Shown piece after piece: positions 47,029 to 59,548 of a stretch of 64,000 nt of DNA. Source of the stretch: Blastocladiella emersonii ATCC 22665 (lineage: Eukaryota > Blastocladiomycota > Blastocladiomycetes > Blastocladiales > Blastocladiaceae); the NCBI GenBank assembly GCA_025594325.1, contig JANHCV010000013.1, positions 1 to 64,000 on the forward strand, read 5' to 3'. Made by a program: the position numbers and the translations under genes. Below the pieces are notes generated by a model. The model was not told where the DNA came from. It saw nothing but the letters and a program-made list of their open reading frames with translations, and did not search any database. The first letter of the stretch is position 1, and each line of letters opens with the position of its first letter.

Positions 47029-50000
47029 GTCGCAGAACAGCCCTGCATGGCTCAGGACGCGGCGGGCGTTGGAGACAGGGTAGGTAGGTAGGTAGCAGCA
47101 GCAGCAGCAAGGAGCAGGACCTGGCTGGCAAACAACACAAGTGAAGGCGTGCGTGATGGAGTGAGAGAGTGTTGAATGAATGGATGGGTGGATGCGATGC
47201 AGACCAGCATACGTGTCGTGCGTCGTCCGGATTGGTCGGCGACCACCCGCCAATCCTGCGGCATGGCTGTGGGGGCGGCAGTGGTGGTAGTGGAGCTAGA
47301 GTGGTGTCGTGGGGCTGGTGGGGTCCCCTCTCCTTCCTGTCTCGCCTAGGTGGGTGGGCGGACGTAGCGCGCATGCGGGCGGGCAAGGTAGGAACGTTGT
47401 TCAAGCAATGGATCATGTACTTTATGGCATGTGATCTGCAAGACAGGGAGGGGGAGCGACTGTGTCTAATTTTGACCGAGGGACCTTGCTGCAGCCAACG
47501 TCTGGCCCAATCCGACCCTCCACAAATCGCAACATGCACGAAACAAATTAGCTGACGTTTGGGATGTACCAAACCAGCCACGTAGATAACTTTCATGGTA
47601 CTCAAACAAGACCATACTCAAATCTTTGACTTCCTGCATGTCCAGCTAGCCAGGCTTCTGTAAATCACATTGATGACGCAACAAAATATCTGGCCATAAG
47701 AATATTGTAAACCAGCCACTCTGGCAATTGTCATGGCACTCAAACAAAACCATATTCAAATCTTCGACTTCCCGCATGCCCATGTGGGCAAGGACCTATA
47801 AATCACAGTATCGAACCAACAAAATATCTGACCATAGAAACATAGTATACCAGCCACGAGGACAATTGTCATGGTACTCAAACAAAACCATATTCAAATC
47901 TTTGACTATTCACATGTCTAGCTGGTTGGCGACCCATAAATCGTAACATTGGAGCAACAAAATATCTGACCACGGAAATACAGTAAACAAGCCCCGGAGA
48001 TAATTGTCATGGTTCTCAAACAAAACCATATTCAGATCTTTGAATACCCCATGTCCAGGTGGTTGGGGGCCCAGAAATCGTAACATCGAACCAACAAAAT
48101 ATTTGACCATAGAAATATACTAAACCAGCCACGTACGTAATTGTCGCGTTACTTAAACAAAACCATACTCAAAACTTTGACTTCCCGCATGTTCACCTAG
48201 CCAGGTACCCATAAATCACAGTATCGAGCCAACAAAAGATCTGACAATGGAAATATAGTAAACCGGCCGCGGAGAGAATTCTCATGGTACTCAAATGAAA
48301 CCATACTCAAATCTATGACTTCCCACATGTCCAGCTGGTTGAGGACCCATAAATCGTAACGTCAAAGCAACAATGTATCTGACCATGGGAATATAGTAAA
48401 CGAGCCCCGGAGATAATTGTCATGGTACGCAAACAAAACCATACTCAAGTCTATGCCTTCCCACATGTCCAGCTGGTTGGGGATCCATAAATCCCAGTAT
48501 CGAACCAACAAGATATCTGACCATTGGACTATATGTAACCGATCCCGTAGGTAATTGTCATGATACCCAAACAAAACCATATTCAAATCTTTCACATCCC
48601 GCATGTCCAGCTAGCCAGGGACCCATAAATCACAGTATCCAACCAACAAAGTATCTGACCAAAGAAAGATCATAAACCAGCCACGCAGATAATTGTCATG
48701 GTATTCAAACAAAACCATACTCAAATCTTCGAATACCCGATGTCCAGGTGGGCAAGGGCCTATACATCACAGTGTTGAACCAACAAAGTATCTGACGATC
48801 GGGATGTATCAAACCGGCCATGCTGATAATTGTCATGGTACTCAAACATAATCATAGTCAAGTCTTCGAATATCCTCACGTCCACGTGGGCAAGGACCCA
48901 AAGCGCCAGGTATCCAAATCTACCCCGTTGTGCACACTCTCCATTATCCAAGTCTGTCATCCTACAATTTTGGAACCCGTCGGCAAAGCTCACGGTCCAA
49001 TCAACGAACAACAGCCAACCTGCCAACCTGGCTACCTACCTGCCTACCTGCCTAGCTGGCTATCTGCCTACCTGCAAACCTGCCAACCTGCCCTACCTGC
49101 TAACCAAACACACACACCGCCTCGCAAGTCCTTGTGGGCCCGCGCTCTCTGGTTGCCGTCCCAGCCAACAAAGGAATGAATGATGAGCCCTGGCAGCCTG
49201 GCAGCCTGCCACACTGACAGCCTGGCAGCCTGCCACACTGACAGCCTGGCAGCCTGCCACACTGACAGCCTGACAGCGCCCACCCAGTAGTTATTAGCTA
49301 CCTCGTATGTCGTCTGAGAGGGGTTCAGCAGTCAATATACGACTGGTCTCCTCCTGGCTGGCAGCTCTGCTGTCCACTCCAAGTCCTGCATGATGATGGG
49401 CCAAGGAGGGTTACGAGCAGCTCCTCTGTCTATCCGCGTGAAACCACTCACCCGCTGACGGATGTACACCACGCACCGTGCAGCGCGCACAGCGCACAGC
49501 GCCCAACGCACCACGCGCTGCGCACACGGCGCAAACGGCCACCCTGGTGACACGCACACTCGCATGAACGGCAGGCATGCAAGGCGTCCTGAACTCAACG
49601 ATGATATATCGTCTAGGTCTGCTCGCTCCAACGGGTGCGCCTGCCTGCCCTCCCTGTGCCATGGATTGATTGATTCATGTCCAGTGCTGCCCCCATGCTT
49701 GCTTTCATGGCCGCGGGGTCCGTCAGGACGCCTTGCAATGGGTGCGCCAACCCCTGTTGCCAGCCATGTGGCAAGAAACACCACAGCACCTGCGTCGCCC
49801 TGGCCACCGTACCTTGCAAACAGCGTAGCAGCCGTACTGCTTCAGAGGGCTGCAGAGGGCTGGCTGCGGAGGGCTGAGGCGGCAGGGCTCCTCCTGCAGG
49901 AGACAGTGCTGGGGCCAAGGAGTTAGTGCTAGGGACTACTAACTGAATGGTGAATGACCCACACACCACATGCTCCTGGCAGGAGTGCGTGTGGGCGCGT

Positions 50001-50176
50001 GGGCCTGTGTCCGTGCGTGCCTGGATTAGTCCTCCATCACAAGTGACCAAGGTGACCAAGGTGACCAAGGTGACCAAGGTGACCAAGGTGACATGCAAGC
50101 ACCAAGTTAGAGCGGCGGGGCAGCCATGGAAAGAAGGGCACAGGTACAAACTACCGTACCCTGGCCGCGGCCACTA
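47029..50176 (+). repeat. Array unit 16 (long)
   Basis: Haplotype G/C/G/G/G/A/A/G/G/G/A. It reverts to G at offset 135, and the terminal A reappears for the first time since unit 5 (ACTAGT at 50173-50178). Confidence 0.97.
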
Positions 50177-53100
50177 GTCGCAGAACAGCCCTGCATGGCT
50201 CAGGACGCGGCGGGCGTTGGAGACAGGGTAGGTAGGTAGGTAGCAGCAGCAGCAGCAAGGAGCAGGACCTGGCTGGCAAACAACACAAGTGAAGGCGTGC
50301 GTGATGGAGTGAGAGAGTGTTGAATGAATGGATGGGTGGATGCGATGCAGACCAGCATACGTGTCGTGCGTCGTCCGGATTGGTCGGCGACCACCCGCCA
50401 ATCCTGCGGCATGGCTGTGGGGGCGGCAGTGGTGGTAGTGGAGCTAGAGTGGTGTCGTGGGGCTGGTGGGGTCCCCTCTCCTTCCTGTCTCGCCTAGGTG
50501 GGTGGGCGGACGTAGCGCGCATGCGGGCGGGCAAGGTAGGAACGTTGTTCAAGCAATGGATCATGTACTTTATGGCATGTGATCTGCAAGACAGGGAGGG
50601 GGAGCGACTGTGTCTAATTTTGACCGAGGGACCTTGCTGCAGCCAACGTCTGGCCCAATCCGACCCTCCACAAATCGCAACATGCACGAAACAAATTAGC
50701 TGACGTTTGGGATGTACCAAACCAGCCACGTAGATAACTTTCATGGTACTCAAACAAGACCATACTCAAATCTTTGACTTCCTGCATGTCCAGCTAGCCA
50801 GGCTTCTGTAAATCACATTGATGACGCAACAAAATATCTGGCCATAAGAATATTGTAAACCAGCCACTCTGGCAATTGTCATGGCACTCAAACAAAACCA
50901 TATTCAAATCTTCGACTTCCCGCATGCCCATGTGGGCAAGGACCTATAAATCACAGTATCGAACCAACAAAATATCTGACCATAGAAACATAGTATACCA
51001 GCCACGAGGACAATTGTCATGGTACTCAAACAAAACCATATTCAAATCTTTGACTATTCACATGTCTAGCTGGTTGGCGACCCATAAATCGTAACATTGG
51101 AGCAACAAAATATCTGACCACGGAAATACAGTAAACAAGCCCCGGAGATAATTGTCATGGTTCTCAAACAAAACCATATTCAGATCTTTGAATACCCCAT
51201 GTCCAGGTGGTTGGGGGCCCAGAAATCGTAACATCGAACCAACAAAATATTTGACCATAGAAATATACTAAACCAGCCACGTACGTAATTGTCGCGTTAC
51301 TTAAACAAAACCATACTCAAAACTTTGACTTCCCGCATGTTCACCTAGCCAGGTACCCATAAATCACAGTATCGAGCCAACAAAAGATCTGACAATGGAA
51401 ATATAGTAAACCGGCCGCGGAGAGAATTCTCATGGTACTCAAATGAAACCATACTCAAATCTATGACTTCCCACATGTCCAGCTGGTTGAGGACCCATAA
51501 ATCGTAACGTCAAAGCAACAATGTATCTGACCATGGGAATATAGTAAACGAGCCCCGGAGATAATTGTCATGGTACGCAAACAAAACCATACTCAAGTCT
51601 ATGCCTTCCCACATGTCCAGCTGGTTGGGGATCCATAAATCCCAGTATCGAACCAACAAGATATCTGACCATTGGACTATATGTAACCGATCCCGTAGGT
51701 AATTGTCATGATACCCAAACAAAACCATATTCAAATCTTTCACATCCCGCATGTCCAGCTAGCCAGGGACCCATAAATCACAGTATCCAACCAACAAAGT
51801 ATCTGACCAAAGAAAGATCATAAACCAGCCACGCAGATAATTGTCATGGTATTCAAACAAAACCATACTCAAATCTTCGAATACCCGATGTCCAGGTGGG
51901 CAAGGGCCTATACATCACAGTGTTGAACCAACAAAGTATCTGACGATCGGGATGTATCAAACCGGCCATGCTGATAATTGTCATGGTACTCAAACATAAT
52001 CATAGTCGAGTCTTCGAATATCCTCACGTCCACGTGGGCAAGGACCCAAAGCGCCAGGTATCCAAATCTACCCCGTTGTGCACACTCTCCATTATCCAAG
52101 TCTGTCATCCTACAATTTTGGAACCCGTCGGCAAAGCTCACGGTCCAATCAACGAACAACAGCCAACCTGCCAACCTGGCTACCTACCTGCCTACCTGCC
52201 TAGCTGGCTATCTGCCTACCTGCAAACCTGCCAACCTGCCCTACCTGCTAACCAAACACACACACCGCCTCGCAAGTCCTTGTGGGCCCGCGCTCTCTGG
52301 TTGCCGTCCCAGCCAACAAAGGAATGAATGATGAGCCCTGGCAGCCTGGCAGCCTGCCACACTGACAGCCTGGCAGCCTGCCACACTGACAGCCTGACAG
52401 CGCCCACCCAGTAGTTATTAGCTACCTCGTATGTCATCTGAGAGGGGTTCAGCAGTCAATATACGACTGGTCTCCTCCTGGCTGGCAGCTCTGCTGTCCA
52501 CTCCAAGTCCTGCATGATGATGGGCCAAGGAGCGTTACGAGCAGCTCCTCTGTCTATCCGCGTGAAACCACTCACCCGCTGACGGATGTACACCACGCAC
52601 CGTGCAGCGCGCACAGCGCACAGCGCCCAACGCACCACGCGCTGCGCACACGGCGCAAACGGCCACCCTGGTGACACGCACACTCGCATGAACGGCAGGC
52701 ATGCAAGGCGTCCTGAACTCAACGATGATATATCGTCTAGGTCTGCTCGCTCCAACGGGTGCGCCTGCCTGCCCTCCCTGTGCCATGGATTGATTGATTC
52801 ATGTCCAGTGCTGCCCCCATGCTTGCTTTCATGGCCGCGGGGTCCGTCAGGACGCCTTGCAATGGGTGCGCCAACCCCTGTTGCCAGCCATGTGGCAAGA
52901 AACACCACAGCACCTGCGTCGCCCTGGCCACCGTACCTTGCAAACAGCGTAGCAGCCGTACTGCTTCAGAGGGCTGCAGAGGGCTGGCTGCGGAGGGCTG
53001 AGGCGGCAGGGCTCCTCCTGCAGGAGACAGTGCTGGGGCCAAGGAGTTAGTGCTAGGGACTACTAACTGAATGGTGAATGACCCACACACCACATGCTCC

Positions 53101-53300
53101 TGGCAGGAGTGCGTGTGGGCGCGTGGGCCTGTGTCCGTGCGTGCCTGGATTAGTCCTCCATCACAAGTGACCAAGGTGACCAAGGTGACCAAGGTGACCA
53201 AGGTGACCAAGGTGACATGCAAGCACCAAGTTAGAGCGGCGGGGCAGCCATGGAAAGAAGGGCACAGGTACAAACTACCGTACCCTGGCCGCGGCCACTA
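50177..53300 (+). repeat. Array unit 17 (short)
   Basis: Haplotype G/C/G/G/G/A/G/A/C/G/A. It combines three rare alleles: G at offset 1832 (window 52008), A at 2260 (window 52436) and C at 2357. It ends in A, with ACTAGT at 53297-53302. Confidence 0.97.
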
Positions 53301-56300
53301 GTCGCAGAACAGCCCTGCATGGCTCAGGACGCGGCGGGCGTTGGAGACAGGGTAGGTAGGTAGGTAGCAGCAGCAGCAGCAAGGAGCAGGACCTGGCTGG
53401 CAAACAACACAAGTGAAGGCGTGCGTGATGGAGTGAGAGAGTGTTGAATGAATGGATGGGTGGATGCGATGCAGACCAGCATACGTGTCGTGCGTCGTCC
53501 GGATTGGTCGGCGACCACCCGCCAATCCTGCGGCATGGCTGTGGGGGCGGCAGTGGTGGTAGTGGAGCTAGAGTGGTGTCGTGGGGCTGGTGGGGTCCCC
53601 TCTCCTTCCTGTCTCGCCTAGGTGGGTGGGCGGACGTAGCGCGCATGCGGGCGGGCAAGGTAGGAACGTTGTTCAAGCAATGGATCATGTACTTTATGGC
53701 ATGTGATCTGCAAGACAGGGAGGGGGAGCGACTGTGTCTAATTTTGACCGAGGGACCTTGCTGCAGCCAACGTCTGGCCCAATCCGACCCTCCACAAATC
53801 GCAACATGCACGAAACAAATTAGCTGACGTTTGGGATGTACCAAACCAGCCACGTAGATAACTTTCATGGTACTCAAACAAGACCATACTCAAATCTTTG
53901 ACTTCCTGCATGTCCAGCTAGCCAGGCTTCTGTAAATCACATTGATGACGCAACAAAATATCTGGCCATAAGAATATTGTAAACCAGCCACTCTGGCAAT
54001 TGTCATGGCACTCAAACAAAACCATATTCAAATCTTCGACTTCCCGCATGCCCATGTGGGCAAGGACCTATAAATCACAGTATCGAACCAACAAAATATC
54101 TGACCATAGAAACATAGTATACCAGCCACGAGGACAATTGTCATGGTACTCAAACAAAACCATATTCAAATCTTTGACTATTCACATGTCTAGCTGGTTG
54201 GCGACCCATAAATCGTAACATTGGAGCAACAAAATATCTGACCACGGAAATACAGTAAACAAGCCCCGGAGATAATTGTCATGGTTCTCAAACAAAACCA
54301 TATTCAGATCTTTGAATACCCCATGTCCAGGTGGTTGGGGGCCCAGAAATCGTAACATCGAACCAACAAAATATTTGACCATAGAAATATACTAAACCAG
54401 CCACGTACGTAATTGTCGCGTTACTTAAACAAAACCATACTCAAAACTTTGACTTCCCGCATGTTCACCTAGCCAGGTACCCATAAATCACAGTATCGAG
54501 CCAACAAAAGATCTGACAATGGAAATATAGTAAACCGGCCGCGGAGAGAATTCTCATGGTACTCAAATGAAACCATACTCAAATCTATGACTTCCCACAT
54601 GTCCAGCTGGTTGAGGACCCATAAATCGTAACGTCAAAGCAACAATGTATCTGACCATGGGAATATAGTAAACGAGCCCCGGAGATAATTGTCATGGTAC
54701 GCAAACAAAACCATACTCAAGTCTATGCCTTCCCACATGTCCAGCTGGTTGGGGATCCATAAATCCCAGTATCGAACCAACAAGATATCTGACCATTGGA
54801 CTATATGTAACCGATCCCGTAGGTAATTGTCATGATACCCAAACAAAACCATATTCAAATCTTTCACATCCCGCATGTCCAGCTAGCCAGGGACCCATAA
54901 ATCACAGTATCCAACCAACAAAGTATCTGACCAAAGAAAGATCATAAACCAGCCACGCAGATAATTGTCATGGTATTCAAACAAAACCATACTCAAATCT
55001 TCGAATACCCGATGTCCAGGTGGGCAAGGGCCTATACATCACAGTGTTGAACCAACAAAGTATCTGACGATCGGGATGTATCAAACCGGCCATGCTGATA
55101 ATTGTCATGGTACTCAAACATAATCATAGTCAAGTCTTCGAATATCCTCACGTCCACGTGGGCAAGGACCCAAAGCGCCAGGTATCCAAATCTACCCCGT
55201 TGTGCACACTCTCCATTATCCAAGTCTGTCATCCTACAATTTTGGAACCCGTCGGCAAAGCTCACGGTCCAATCAACGAACAACAGCCAACCTGCCAACC
55301 TGGCTACCTACCTGCCTACCTGCCTAGCTGGCTATCTGCCTACCTGCAAACCTGCCAACCTGCCCTACCTGCTAACCAAACACACACACCGCCTCGCAAG
55401 TCCTTGTGGGCCCGCGCTCTCTGGTTGCCGTCCCAGCCAACAAAGGAATGAATGATGAGCCCTGGCAGCCTGGCAGCCTGCCACACTGACAGCCTGGCAG
55501 CCTGCCACACTGACAGCCTGACAGCGCCCACCCAGTAGTTATTAGCTACCTCGTATGTCGTCTGAGAGGGGTTCAGCAGTCAATATACGACTGGTCTCCT
55601 CCTGGCTGGCAGCTCTGCTGTCCACTCCAAGTCCTGCATGATGATGGGCCAAGGAGGGTTACGAGCAGCTCCTCTGTCTATCCGCGTGAAACCACTCACC
55701 CGCTGACGGATGTACACCACGCACCGTGCAGCGCGCACAGCGCACAGCGCCCAACGCACCACGCGCTGCGCACACGGCGCAAACGGCCACCCTGGTGACA
55801 CGCACACTCGCATGAACGGCAGGCATGCAAGGCGTCCTGAACTCAACGATGATATATCGTCTAGGTCTGCTCGCTCCAACGGGTGCGCCTGCCTGCCCTC
55901 CCTGTGCCATGGATTGATTGATTCATGTCCAGTGCTGCCCCCATGCTTGCTTTCATGGCCGCGGGGTCCGTCAGGACGCCTTGCAATGGGTGCGCCAACC
56001 CCTGTTGCCAGCCATGTGGCAAGAAACACCACAGCACCTGCGTCGCCCTGGCCACCGTACCTTGCAAACAGCGTAGCAGCCGTACTGCTTCAGAGGGCTG
56101 CAGAGGGCTGGCTGCGGAGGGCTGAGGCGGCAGGGCTCCTCCTGCAGGAGACAGTGCTGGGGCCAAGGAGTTAGTGCTAGGGACTACTAACTGAATGGTG
56201 AATGACCCACACACCACATGCTCCTGGCAGGAGTGCGTGTGGGCGCGTGGGCCTGTGTCCGTGCGTGCCTGGATTAGTCCTCCATCACAAGTGACCAAGG

Positions 56301-56424
56301 TGACCAAGGTGACCAAGGTGACCAAGGTGACCAAGGTGACATGCAAGCACCAAGTTAGAGCGGCGGGGCAGCCATGGAAAGAAGGGCACAGGTACAAACT
56401 ACCGTACCCTGGCCGCGGCCACTT
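53301..56424 (+). repeat. Array unit 18 (short)
   Basis: Haplotype G/C/G/G/G/A/A/G/G/G/T. It has none of the rare alleles of unit 17 next to it. Confidence 0.97.
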
Positions 56425-59400
56425 GTCGCAGAACAGCCCTGCATGGCTCAGGACGCGGCGGGCGTTGGAGACAGGGTAGGTAGGTAGGTAGCAGCAGCAG
56501 CAGCAAGGAGCAGGACCTGGCTGGCAAACAACACAAGTGAAGGCGTGCGTGATGGAGTAAGAGAGTGTTGAATGAATGGATGGGTGGATGCGATGCAGAC
56601 CAGCATACGTGTCGTGCGTCGTCCGGATTGGTCGGCGACCACCCGCCAATCCTGCGGCATGGCTGTGGGGGCGGCAGTGGTGGTAGTGGAGCTAGAGTGG
56701 TGTCGTGGGGCTGGTGGGGTCCCCTCTCCTTCCTGTCTCGCCTAGGTGGGTGGGCGGACGTAGCGCGCATGCGGGCGGGCAAGGTAGGAACGTTGTTCAA
56801 GCAATGGATCATGTACTTTATGGCATGTGATCTGCAAGACAGGGAGGGGGAGCGACTGTGTCTAATTTTGACCGAGGGACCTTGCTGCAGCCAACGTCTG
56901 GCCCAATCCGACCCTCCACAAATCGCAACATGCACGAAACAAATTAGCTGACGTTTGGGATGTACCAAACCAGCCACGTAGATAACTTTCATGGTACTCA
57001 AACAAGACCATACTCAAATCTTTGACTTCCTGCATGTCCAGCTAGCCAGGCTTCTGTAAATCACATTGATGACGCAACAAAATATCTGGCCATAAGAATA
57101 TTGTAAACCAGCCACTCTGGCAATTGTCATGGCACTCAAACAAAACCATATTCAAATCTTCGACTTCCCGCATGCCCATGTGGGCAAGGACCTATAAATC
57201 ACAGTATCGAACCAACAAAATATCTGACCATAGAAACATAGTATACCAGCCACGAGGACAATTGTCATGGTACTCAAACAAAACCATATTCAAATCTTTG
57301 ACTATTCACATGTCTAGCTGGTTGGCGACCCATAAATCGTAACATTGGAGCAACAAAATATCTGACCACGGAAATACAGTAAACAAGCCCCGGAGATAAT
57401 TGTCATGGTTCTCAAACAAAACCATATTCAGATCTTTGAATACCCCATGTCCAGGTGGTTGGGGGCCCAGAAATCGTAACATCGAACCAACAAAATATTT
57501 GACCATAGAAATATACTAAACCAGCCACGTACGTAATTGTCGCGTTACTTAAACAAAACCATACTCAAAACTTTGACTTCCCGCATGTTCACCTAGCCAG
57601 GTACCCATAAATCACAGTATCGAGCCAACAAAAGATCTGACAATGGAAATATAGTAAACCGGCCGCGGAGAGAATTCTCATGGTACTCAAATGAAACCAT
57701 ACTCAAATCTATGACTTCCCACATGTCCAGCTGGTTGAGGACCCATAAATCGTAACGTCAAAGCAACAATGTATCTGACCATGGGAATATAGTAAACGAG
57801 CCCCGGAGATAATTGTCATGGTACGCAAACAAAACCATACTCAAGTCTATGCCTTCCCACATGTCCAGCTGGTTGGGGATCCATAAATCCCAGTATCGAA
57901 CCAACAAGATATCTGACCATTGGACTATATGTAACCGATCCCGTAGGTAATTGTCATGATACCCAAACAAAACCATATTCAAATCTTTCACATCCCGCAT
58001 GTCCAGCTAGCCAGGGACCCATAAATCACAGTATCCAACCAACAAAGTATCTGACCAAAGAAAGATCATAAACCAGCCACGCAGATAATTGTCATGGTAT
58101 TCAAACAAAACCATACTCAAATCTTCGAATACCCGATGTCCAGGTGGGCAAGGGCCTATACATCACAGTGTTGAACCAACAAAGTATCTGACGATCGGGA
58201 TGTATCAAACCGGCCATGCTGATAATTGTCATGGTACTCAAACATAATCATAGTCAAGTCTTCGAATATCCTCACGTCCACGTGGGCAAGGACCCAAAGC
58301 GCCAGGTATCCAAATCTACCCCGTTGTGCACACTCTCCATTATCCAAGTCTGTCATCCTACAATTTTGGAACCCGTCGGCAAAGCTCACGGTCCAATCAA
58401 CGAACAACAGCCAACCTGCCAACCTGGCTACCTACCTGCCTACCTGCCTAGCTGGCTATCTGCCTACCTGCAAACCTGCCAACCTGCCCTACCTGCTAAC
58501 CAAACACACACACCGCCTCGCAAGTCCTTGTGGGCCCGCGCTCTCTGGTTGCCGTCCCAGCCAACAAAGGAATGAATGATGAGCCCTGGCAGCCTGGCAG
58601 CCTGCCACACTGACAGCCTGGCAGCCTGCCACACTGACAGCCTGACAGCGCCCACCCAGTAGTTATTAGCTACCTCGTATGTCGTCTGAGAGGGGTTCAG
58701 CAGTCAATATACGACTGGTCTCCTCCTGGCTGGCAGCTCTGCTGTCCACTCCAAGTCCTGCATGATGATGGGCCAAGGAGGGTTACGAGCAGCTCCTCTG
58801 TCTATCCGCGTGAAACCACTCACCCGCTGACGGATGTACACCACGCACCGTGCAGCGCGCACAGCGCACAGCGCCCAACGCACCACGCGCTGCGCACACG
58901 GCGCAAACGGCCACCCTGGTGACACGCACACTCGCATGAACGGCAGGCATGCAAGGCGTCCTGAACTCAACGATGATATATCGTCTAGGTCTGCTCGCTC
59001 CAACGGGTGCGCCTGCCTGCCCTCCCTGTGCCATGGATTGATTGATTCATGTCCAGTGCTGCCCCCATGCTTGCTTTCATGGCCGCGGGGTCCGTCAGGA
59101 CGCCTTGCAATGGGTGCGCCAACCCCTGTTGCCAGCCATGTGGCAAGAAACACCACAGCACCTGCGTCGCCCTGGCCACCGTACCTTGCAAACAGCGTAG
59201 CAGCCGTACTGCTTCAGAGGGCTGCAGAGGGCTGGCTGCGGAGGGCTGAGGCGGCAGGGCTCCTCCTGCAGGAGACAGTGCTGGGGCCAAGGAGTTAGTG
59301 CTAGGGACTACTAACTGAATGGTGAATGACCCACACACCACATGCTCCTGGCAGGAGTGCGTGTGGGCGCGTGGGCCTGTGTCCGTGCGTGCCTGGATTA

Positions 59401-59548
59401 GTCCTCCATCACAAGTGACCAAGGTGACCAAGGTGACCAAGGTGACCAAGGTGACCAAGGTGACATGCAAGCACCAAGTTAGAGCGGCGGGGCAGCCATG
59501 GAAAGAAGGGCACAGGTACAAACTACCGTACCCTGGCCGCGGCCACTA
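56425..59548 (+). repeat. Array unit 19 (short)
   Basis: Haplotype A/C/G/G/G/A/A/G/G/G/A. It is the only unit joining A at offset 135 to a terminal A (ACTAGT at 59545-59550). Confidence 0.97.
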
